From assembly GCF_020216685.1 (NCBI RefSeq), contig NZ_JAIWNS010000140.1:1-13770 (forward strand): a stretch of DNA of 13,770 nt, read 5' to 3'. The position numbers and the translations under genes were made by a program. The notes under the pieces are model-generated. The model saw only the letters and a list, made by a program, of their open reading frames with translations, had not been told where the DNA came from and did no database searches. Positions 8,115 to 13,770 of this stretch are shown in pieces. Numbering within the stretch: the first letter of the stretch is position 1; every line of letters starts with the position of its first letter. The stretch comes from Methanospirillum hungatei. GTDB taxonomy: Archaea; Halobacteriota; Methanomicrobia; Methanomicrobiales; Methanospirillaceae.

Positions 8115-9812
8115 TTATTTCTGAAGTATCAAACTCACATCATATACCTTGTATCCTGTATTACCAAAACAGTAGATGATAGAAAGGGACAGATCTGCTT
8201 CAGGATATTCCTTCTTTAAATCCATTGCACACCCGGATATCTGCTCAATATCTCCTTTTTGGATCTCAAATTCATCAGGTTTACAATAAAACTTCTGAAA
8301 CTCAGTATTTGAATAGTATTTAAATTCAATTATCCAGCGTCTCCCTGCAAATTTTTCATTATATTTACCAATAAATTCAAGATCGCTCCTTCCTGACGGA
8401 TAGGAGTGTTCAATAGTAAAGGTAAACCACTTGGAGAGAAACCTGCTGCAGAGTTCATAAAAGGTCGTCCGGTAAAAATTTTCATTCACCTTGATAAAGA
8501 CTGCTTCAGGAAGCTGACCGATATATTCCTGCCAATACCCTGAAAACAAGGACGAAATATTAGGATTCCGGATAAAATCTTCCATAATGCCGGTATAACG
8601 GGTAGAAGCATCAATCCGGTAGATATCGTTGAAGTACTCTACAAATATCTTTTTCATGGAAAGATTCGGAAGACAAAGATTGAAATCGTCATACTTTGTT
8701 AAAAGACCCAGGTAAAAAAAAGAAATGGGATAAAATTGTGGTTTAAAAAAGTCAGTAATATTAAACTGGGTAACCAGTGCCCCCTGGTCATACTGAATGA
8801 GCTCTTCAGAAGTTAACTGGCTGACAATCTTCTCTGTATTTTCCGGATGAGCACCGGTTATCCGTTCCACCCATGAAAGATCGGTTCGGAGATTCATATC
8901 AATAAGATTATCAGGTATGGTTCTGAACCTGCAAAATTCACGGAGAAAATACATAACCATTGTCGAGTTATACAAACGATTTCCACCGGTCGTATTGACA
9001 AAGCGGTACCCGTCATACTGATTCTTCATCACTTCAAGAACTGCTGATTTGGTTGCCGGATCAAATCGATAATCCTGATACACCTCATCGATAAGATGTC
9101 GGATATCAGGTTCGGTAAATCCGAGCATCCCCTCAAGCTGAGGATGCAGTGTAATAAAGTCAGCGATATTATACGCAGATGTAAGATCGTCAATCTTGAT
9201 CGGGAGAATGCCGGTAATGAATATGTTCGCGATTGCACCTGATTGCCTCCCTGACTTTAAGACTTTAAAGAAGGATTTTAAAAAACTATCATAAGCGGTT
9301 AATTTTTGATACAGAAAATACTGGTGGGTTGTAATGAGATGATTCGCAAAGTTATCATATTCGTCAATGATCACATAGAGCTGAGGTCCGCTTCTACTGA
9401 CAAGATAATGCAATAGTATTGATAGGTTCGTTGAGACACTATCATCAAGATCTATATCCGGGCAACTCCCCATCCATTCAGAATATTTTTTCTGCAACTC
9501 AAGGAGTGCAGCATTACAGATCCGTCTGAAGTTACGTTCAATCCCTGATATTTCACCAGAACACTCTATGGTCGAGAGATCAAGTGAGAGAATGAGATAA
9601 GAATTCTGTTTTCCTGTCGGGTTTTTCCCAATCCAGGTCGGCCCAAAGAGATCACTGAACCTGTCTGCTTCATTCAGATCATAATAATACCGAAGCATTG
9701 AACAAAAGAGGGACTTTCCAAAACGGCGTGGCCGAAGGAATACCGGGTTTGCAATGGACTCTATCTTTCCGATATACTCCGTTTTATCAATGAAATATGT
9801 CTGCTTGAGCAT
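8115..9812 (-). CDS. AAA-ATPase-like / PD-(D/E)XK nuclease family protein, second and distinct member; 5' end probably frameshifted
   Basis: 565 residues from ATG 9812. Family blocks are in order: YFIDKTEYI (6-14), Walker A LRPRRFGKSLF (26-36), Walker B YVIIDEYD (146-153), sensor-like FITGILPI (198-205), YDGYRF...LYNS (266-283), and a nuclease core with Asp477 (GRSDLEF) and Glu496-x-Lys498 (IIEFKYY). It shares blocks but little overall identity with the neighbour at 6538-8103, so it is not a recent duplicate; it belongs to a longer subfamily. ATG 9812 falls inside the conserved N-terminal block and has no ribosome site. The missing residues (MERLVPYGI) sit in another frame just upstream, starting at 9856, so a one-base deletion near 9828 is likely. 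The protein may be made from 9812, or the gene may be damaged. Parts (for example 8701-8760) are very AT-rich compared with the chemoreceptors, a weak hint of transfer. Confidence 0.88.
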   Translation of the reverse strand: MLKQTYFIDKTEYIGKIESIANPVFLRPRRFGKSLFCSMLRYYYDLNEADRFSDLFGPTWIGKNPTGKQNSYLILSLDLSTIECSGEISGIERNFRRICNAALLELQKKYSEWMGSCPDIDLDDSVSTNLSILLHYLVSRSGPQLYVIIDEYDNFANHLITTHQYFLYQKLTAYDSFLKSFFKVLKSGRQSGAIANIFITGILPIKIDDLTSAYNIADFITLHPQLEGMLGFTEPDIRHLIDEVYQDYRFDPATKSAVLEVMKNQYDGYRFVNTTGGNRLYNSTMVMYFLREFCRFRTIPDNLIDMNLRTDLSWVERITGAHPENTEKIVSQLTSEELIQYDQGALVTQFNITDFFKPQFYPISFFYLGLLTKYDDFNLCLPNLSMKKIFVEYFNDIYRIDASTRYTGIMEDFIRNPNISSLFSGYWQEYIGQLPEAVFIKVNENFYRTTFYELCSRFLSKWFTFTIEHSYPSGRSDLEFIGKYNEKFAGRRWIIEFKYYSNTEFQKFYCKPDEFEIQKGDIEQISGCAMDLKKEYPEADLSLSIIYCFGNTGYKVYDVSLILQK

Positions 9813-9856
9813 GAGCTCGGCATAATCATGATCCCGTACGGTACCAGCCGTTCCAT
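9813..9856 (-). pseudogene. Frameshifted original start of the ATPase/nuclease gene
   Basis: From ATG 9856 on the minus strand the frame reads MERLVPYGI (9856-9830), the usual opening of this protein family. The expected continuation, DYAELMLKQTYFIDKT, is in the neighbouring frame from 9827. Two bases (9829-9828) sit where three are expected; one extra base there would give a single continuous protein of about 580 residues. The frame of ATG 9812 has no ATG, GTG or TTG upstream before its TAA at 9875-9873. Confidence 0.7.
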
Positions 9857-9953
9857 CGTGAGTACTTATGAATTACCTAGTATTATGTATTGAGAATATA
9901 TTCTGAACATTCGAAGGATTTAAAAAAATTTAAAATAACAAGACGGGTGAGAT
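9857..9953 (-). promoter_or_regulatory. Gap with T-rich terminator of the chemoreceptor and TATA box of the ATPase/nuclease gene
   Basis: On the minus strand TTTTAAATTTTTTTAAA (about 9935-9919) lies 20-35 bases after the chemoreceptor stop and fits an archaeal T-tract terminator. Further on, TACATAAT (about 9889-9882) lies about 29 bases before ATG 9856, the spacing expected for a near-leaderless start there. This supports 9856 as the ancestral start. Confidence 0.45.
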
Positions 9954-12074
9954 TTATATCTTAAATCTTTTCATCTCATCATTGGTTACCGAAACAACCT
10001 CATTAATCTCGTTGATAATAGTTGTTATCTGTTCAACCACAGTCAGTGCCTCTTCTGCAGTGGCAGAGGAATTCAGGGCATCTTTTGCAGTGTTCTTGAC
10101 AAGTCCGCTCATCTCATGAATGCTTGCGGTAATCTCTTCAAAAGAAGCAGCCTGTTCTTCTGTTGCTCCGGCCACACTGGTCATATTATGACTGATCTTT
10201 GCCACTGATTCAGTAAGATCGGTGAATGCCGTTATGGTCTCCTGAACTGCTCTCTCACCCTGATTGATAGCAGAACCAGCCTGTTCCATGGCAGTGACAG
10301 CTTTCATACTCTGTGACTCAAGATTACTAATCATTGTCGCGATCTTCTGTGCAGATTCACCGGTCTGGTTTGCAAGTGCCTTTACTTCACCAGCAACGAC
10401 GGCAAACCCAAGACCGGCTTCACCAGCACGTGCAGCTTCAATTGCTGCATTCAGGGCAAGAAGATTGGTCTGCTCCGATATGTCGGTGATGATCCCGATG
10501 ATCTTGGTAATTTCATTCATCTGCGACTGGATATCCCTAATTACAACTTCGACCTCAGCAGATGAATGTTTGATACTCATCATCCCATCTTCAGCACTTG
10601 CTGCAGAATCCACCCCCTTTCGTGCAAGCTCATCTGCTTCATTACCGGCCCGGGCAACCGCTTCAACATTGGAAGACACCGATGCAACGGTACTGGTAAG
10701 ATCCTCCATGGCCCGAAGAACCTGGGAAATTCCTTCCTCACTCTGCTCTGCGTTGGTCTTGGTCTGTTCAGCATTATTAGCAATGATCCCTGCACCACGC
10801 CTGACATCATCTATACCAACCGTTGCCTTTGTAGCATGAACCGCCAGATCATTCATCTGCCGGGTCACAATCTCAAGTGCCTTTGAGACCTCACTTCCAA
10901 TGGCATCAAGGGCCTGCCTGAATGCAAGGAAATCACCCATTACCTGGATATCATGAGGGAATCGTGCAGTAAAGTCGCAGTCGGCATAGCTCTTTGCGAG
11001 ATGAATCGCTCCGTTCAGTGGATGGAAAAGTGCTTCCAGTGTTGCGTTAAAACCAATAATGATCTCACGATATGAACCTGCCAAATTACCTGGATCTCCA
11101 CGAACGGTAAGATCTCCGGCTGATGCCCGCTCAGACAAGGACTCCAGTTCATGAATCACGGATTGTAATGACGTAAGGGTATTTTTAAGAGCAGGAGTGA
11201 TCTGATCATTTCTCCCTCTTACTGTGAGATCTGCAGTGAGATCTCCGGCAGCAATCTGGTGCATGGTCCCGACCACGTCGTGTTCAAGATAATCAGAAAA
11301 ACGGTCAAACATACCGGCCATTTCTCCAACTTCGTCCTTTCGTTTCAGATGCAGACGACCGGAAACAACACCCTGACTCATCTGATCAAACTGCTCCATC
11401 ACCTGACGAAGGGGCAGAGCAATACTCCTTGTTACAAGAACTGCAAATCCCAGAGCAATTGTTACTGCAAGAATACCCAGGATTATCATTACCGGAACTA
11501 TCCGATCCTTTTCAGCACGACCTTCCTGTGCAATCTGTTCAGCATGGGTGAGAATACCGGATTTTAGTTTATCGAACGTATCGACTGTAGCCCGGCGTGC
11601 ATTTGCATGACTTCCACCATTTGCTATGGCAACCAGTGCCTCATCATTCTTCCCCTCAGATAATAATGAGAAGACTCCCTGCGCAGCCGATTTATACGCA
11701 TTCCATTGTTCTTCGAATTTTTTCAGATTCTGTTGTACATCGGATGATAATGAAACTGTTTTCAGATGCGCAATCTTCTCATCGATTTTTTGTATCTCAC
11801 CAGTAATCCGATCATAATCCTGGGTCCGCTCTGCAGGAATAGCGACAATCCGAAAGACGAGTGCACGAATCGAATTGAGTGAGGTTTCGATCTCTGATAC
11901 CTCAAGAAGCGGTATTGTTCCATCAGAATAGACCTTATCCATCCCGATGCTGATAGAATTCATCCCGATAAAACCAATCACTCCAACAAGGCCCATCAGG
12001 AGGATGACTATGATAAAACCGATAAGAAGACGCGGCCCTATCCGAATATTTGAGATTGTATCCATTATGCTCAT
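9954..12074 (-). CDS. Methyl-accepting chemotaxis protein, membrane type with four-helix-bundle-like sensor
   Basis: 706 residues from ATG 12074. The frame can extend to a TTG at 12107, but ATG 12074 gives a normal receptor N terminus, has a weak GTGGA-type ribosome site, and lies downstream of a TATA-like CATATTAT (about 12116-12109). TM1 is at about 15-37; an extracellular, mostly helical sensor without Cys at about 38-190 fits the 4HB_MCP type; TM2 is at about 193-215. A HAMP (about 216-270) and further HAMP-like modules (to about 410) lead to the signalling domain (about 420-690), with hairpin tip [19 protein letters not shown] (534-552), the CheA/CheW contact site. [15 protein letters not shown] (637-651) fits a methylation helix. 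There is no NWETF-type CheR tether at the end (EMKRFKI). It probably senses a small extracellular ligand. It follows another receptor gene by 51 bases and may share its transcript. Confidence 0.93.
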   Translation of the reverse strand: MSIMDTISNIRIGPRLLIGFIIVILLMGLVGVIGFIGMNSISIGMDKVYSDGTIPLLEVSEIETSLNSIRALVFRIVAIPAERTQDYDRITGEIQKIDEKIAHLKTVSLSSDVQQNLKKFEEQWNAYKSAAQGVFSLLSEGKNDEALVAIANGGSHANARRATVDTFDKLKSGILTHAEQIAQEGRAEKDRIVPVMIILGILAVTIALGFAVLVTRSIALPLRQVMEQFDQMSQGVVSGRLHLKRKDEVGEMAGMFDRFSDYLEHDVVGTMHQIAAGDLTADLTVRGRNDQITPALKNTLTSLQSVIHELESLSERASAGDLTVRGDPGNLAGSYREIIIGFNATLEALFHPLNGAIHLAKSYADCDFTARFPHDIQVMGDFLAFRQALDAIGSEVSKALEIVTRQMNDLAVHATKATVGIDDVRRGAGIIANNAEQTKTNAEQSEEGISQVLRAMEDLTSTVASVSSNVEAVARAGNEADELARKGVDSAASAEDGMMSIKHSSAEVEVVIRDIQSQMNEITKIIGIITDISEQTNLLALNAAIEAARAGEAGLGFAVVAGEVKALANQTGESAQKIATMISNLESQSMKAVTAMEQAGSAINQGERAVQETITAFTDLTESVAKISHNMTSVAGATEEQAASFEEITASIHEMSGLVKNTAKDALNSSATAEEALTVVEQITTIINEINEVVSVTNDEMKRFKI

Positions 12075-12125
12075 GATATCCACTGATGATAACGTTCGCT
12101 TAAACAAAATAATATGAGAATTAAT
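12075..12125 (-). promoter_or_regulatory. Short gap between two chemoreceptor genes with possible internal promoter
   Basis: On the minus strand CATATTAT (12116-12109) resembles a TATA box and would start an mRNA near 12087, giving a leader of about 13 bases before ATG 12074. The neighbouring T-rich stretch could also end transcription of the upstream receptor. The two receptor genes may therefore be an operon with an extra internal promoter. Confidence 0.3.
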
Positions 12126-13770
12126 TCAGCTTTTATTCTTATATGTGAACTTTTCCATCTCGGTGCCAATCGTTTTGACCACTTCATTAATCTGGCCAAT
12201 AACATTTGTTATCTGATCCACAACCGCAAGAGCCTCTTCACTGGTTGCAGATGAATTCAGGGCGTCCTTTGCCGTATCCTTCACAAGCAGACTCATCTCG
12301 TTCACACTTGCAGTAATCTCCTCAAATGATGCTGCCTGTTCTTCTGTTGCACTGGCAACCATCTCCATATTCCGGGTAATGTCCTCAACCGATGTGGTCA
12401 GCGTATTAAATATGCCAAGTGTCTCTGACAGAGCGGCACTTCCTTCTGCAACCGCCGTTCCTGCTTCAGCCATCGCTCCGGATGCTGCATCACTCTTCTT
12501 TTGCAGATCACTGATCATGTCTGCAATATGTTCGGCAGACTGTCTGGACCGCTGCGCAAGTGACTTGACCTCCGCTGCAACCACCGCAAATCCCTTTCCT
12601 GCCTCACCGGCCCTGGCAGCTTCTATGGCGGCATTTAATGACAGAAGATTGGTCTGGTTCGCAATGTCAGTTATGAGATCCACGATCTTCACGATCTCAT
12701 GCATCTGTGCCCTGATCTCTGCAAAGATCGTCTCAACCTCTTCGCTCGTCTTGGTAATACTCTGCATGCCTTTATCTGCTTTTCCAGCCGCACCAATCCC
12801 CTGTTTAGCAAGATCATTCGCCTGGACACTCAGACCGGCAACCCGCTCGGCATTTGACGATACTTCAGATATTGTCCTGGTGAGATCTTCCATGGTCTGC
12901 AGGACCTGATTGATACCATCTTCACTCCGCTCGGCATTCTGCTTTGTCTGGTCTGCATTCTTTGCAATGAGCTCAGCTCCCCTGCTCACATCCTCTATTC
13001 CGGTCCCTGCTATCTCTGCCTGGTGAGCAAGTTGTTTCATCTCCCGGGCGATAACTGAGAGGACTTCAGAGACATTCATCCCGATCGTATTCAGGGCATC
13101 TCTCAGGAGGGCAAGGTCCCCTTCAATCTTCAGATTCCGGTCAAACTCCGCTGCAAAGTTGCCTGACGCATATAAATTCGAGATTCTCTGGATCTCCTGA
13201 ATAGCGCTCTGAACAAAAATACCGATATTATTTAATGAGTTTTTAAAGAGGACAAAATCTCCTGCAACACGGAGGTTCTCATCAACACGGGTTGAAAAGT
13301 CAGCCTTCGCATATCGTTCAGCAACCCGCATCGCCTCTTTCACCGGACCGATGACAGAATCAAGCGTATTATTCACACCTTCAACGATCTTCCTAAAGTC
13401 CCCCTGATGCTTCGTGGCATCAGCACGAGTATCCAGTTTCCCATCTATTGCAGCCTGTGCCAGGAGATTAGAATCAGAAATCAGAAGATTTACCGCATCA
13501 ATACACTGATTCAGGTTATTCTTGATCTCATTGAAGTCACCGTTGTAGGTATCAGTGATCTTCGGGGGGATGTCACCTTTCGAGATACGATCCACATACT
13601 CGGCAGTCACATTGATCGGATGGACAAAGGCATCGATGAGATCATTGACACCACCAACAAGAGTACCCCAACCGCCGGGGAAGTTTTTCGCATTTCCACG
13701 GGTATCAAGCTGGCCAGCCTTCGTCGCAGTGATGAGATCGCCGGTCTCTTTCAGGAGACCATTCATGATA
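12126..13770 (-). CDS. Methyl-accepting chemotaxis protein, poly-HAMP type (C-terminal part, cut by right edge)
   Basis: The frame is open to the right edge; the Met at 13766 is internal (an Ile codon precedes it), so the true start lies outside. 546 residues follow from that Met. Residues 1-245 are a chain of HAMP-like modules, including [18 protein letters not shown] and [13 protein letters not shown] segments nearly the same as in the receptor at 1-1060, in a different order. The signalling domain (about 255-530) has the tip [19 protein letters not shown] (370-388) and the helix [15 protein letters not shown] (473-487), close to that of the downstream receptor. No membrane segment is visible in this part. 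The end ([11 protein letters not shown]) has no CheR tether motif. By likeness to the left-edge gene, a soluble receptor with N-terminal PAS domains is inferred but not seen. Confidence 0.92.
   Translation of the reverse strand, partial: IMNGLLKETGDLITATKAGQLDTRGNAKNFPGGWGTLVGGVNDLIDAFVHPINVTAEYVDRISKGDIPPKITDTYNGDFNEIKNNLNQCIDAVNLLISDSNLLAQAAIDGKLDTRADATKHQGDFRKIVEGVNNTLDSVIGPVKEAMRVAERYAKADFSTRVDENLRVAGDFVLFKNSLNNIGIFVQSAIQEIQRISNLYASGNFAAEFDRNLKIEGDLALLRDALNTIGMNVSEVLSVIAREMKQLAHQAEIAGTGIEDVSRGAELIAKNADQTKQNAERSEDGINQVLQTMEDLTRTISEVSSNAERVAGLSVQANDLAKQGIGAAGKADKGMQSITKTSEEVETIFAEIRAQMHEIVKIVDLITDIANQTNLLSLNAAIEAARAGEAGKGFAVVAAEVKSLAQRSRQSAEHIADMISDLQKKSDAASGAMAEAGTAVAEGSAALSETLGIFNTLTTSVEDITRNMEMVASATEEQAASFEEITASVNEMSLLVKDTAKDALNSSATSEEALAVVDQITNVIGQINEVVKTIGTEMEKFTYKNKS
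13349..13458 (-). repeat. Poly-HAMP segment shared with the left-edge receptor (right copy)
   Basis: This is the partner of 176-285. The adjoining [13 protein letters not shown] module lies on the downstream side of it in the left gene but on the upstream side in this gene, so the module order differs between the two receptors. Confidence 0.7.

Noticed and set aside
8115..9812. The minus-strand ATPase/nuclease as a recent duplicate of the plus-strand one
   Set aside because: Only family blocks (Walker motifs, nuclease core) are shared; length and the intervening sequence differ strongly, and no long DNA match is visible.
6538..9856. A transposon carrying the two ATPase/nuclease genes
   Set aside because: I could find no flanking inverted or direct repeats, transposase or integrase, and the family domains do not match a known transposase.
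10264..10839. Long plus-strand open frame (191 codons) opposite the chemoreceptor signalling domain
   Set aside because: A similar antisense frame occurs at 12379-12909 opposite the same part of the other receptor. Both are side effects of codon use in the Ala/Glu-rich helices; their translations resemble no protein and have no start signals.
12075..12107. TTG start adding 11 residues to the membrane chemoreceptor
   Set aside because: ATG at 12074 gives a usual receptor N terminus and better spacing from the TATA-like box; the TTG overlaps the T-rich promoter stretch.

Overview
The window looks like chromosome from a methanogenic archaeon of the Methanomicrobiales, most like Methanospirillum. 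This rests on the style of the proteins: stacked PAS domains, a receiver fused in front of an archaeal-type histidine kinase, a winged-helix-PAS sensor and poly-HAMP chemoreceptors. It also rests on archaeal TATA-like boxes close to start codons and on GGTGAT/GGAG ribosome sites. The genus is an inference; no 16S or other marker is present.

Layout, left to right. (1) 1-1060, minus: the N-terminal 353 residues of a soluble PAS-PAS-HAMP chemoreceptor that runs off the left edge. (2) 1184-4096 and 4093-6447, plus: a translationally coupled pair. The first is a winged-helix protein with about seven PAS domains and no kinase. The second is a receiver-PAS-PAS-PAS-histidine kinase. (3) 6538-8103, plus, and 8115-9812, minus: two convergent, divergent-in-sequence members of the AAA-ATPase-like/PD-(D/E)XK family, with only 11 bases between their stop codons. 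The second seems to have lost its normal start to a one-base deletion near 9828. (4) 9954-12074, minus: a membrane chemoreceptor with a four-helix-bundle-type sensor, HAMP domains and a signalling domain. (5) 12126-13770, minus: the C-terminal part of a second chemoreceptor, of the same soluble poly-HAMP type as the one at the left edge.

The chemoreceptors, the multi-PAS sensor and the receiver-kinase form a signal-transduction cluster. The first chemoreceptor and the winged-helix/kinase operon are transcribed divergently from a short AT-rich gap, so the winged-helix protein could control both. No CheA, CheW, CheB or CheR gene is visible, so the receptors must use components coded elsewhere. 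The two ATPase/nuclease genes have no clear link to signalling and look like accessory genes of unknown role.

Coding density is high and there is no gene-free stretch over 300 bases. The gaps are 1061-1183, 6448-6537, 8104-8114, 9857-9953 and 12075-12125. I saw no tRNA, rRNA, CRISPR array, insertion sequence or integrase gene.
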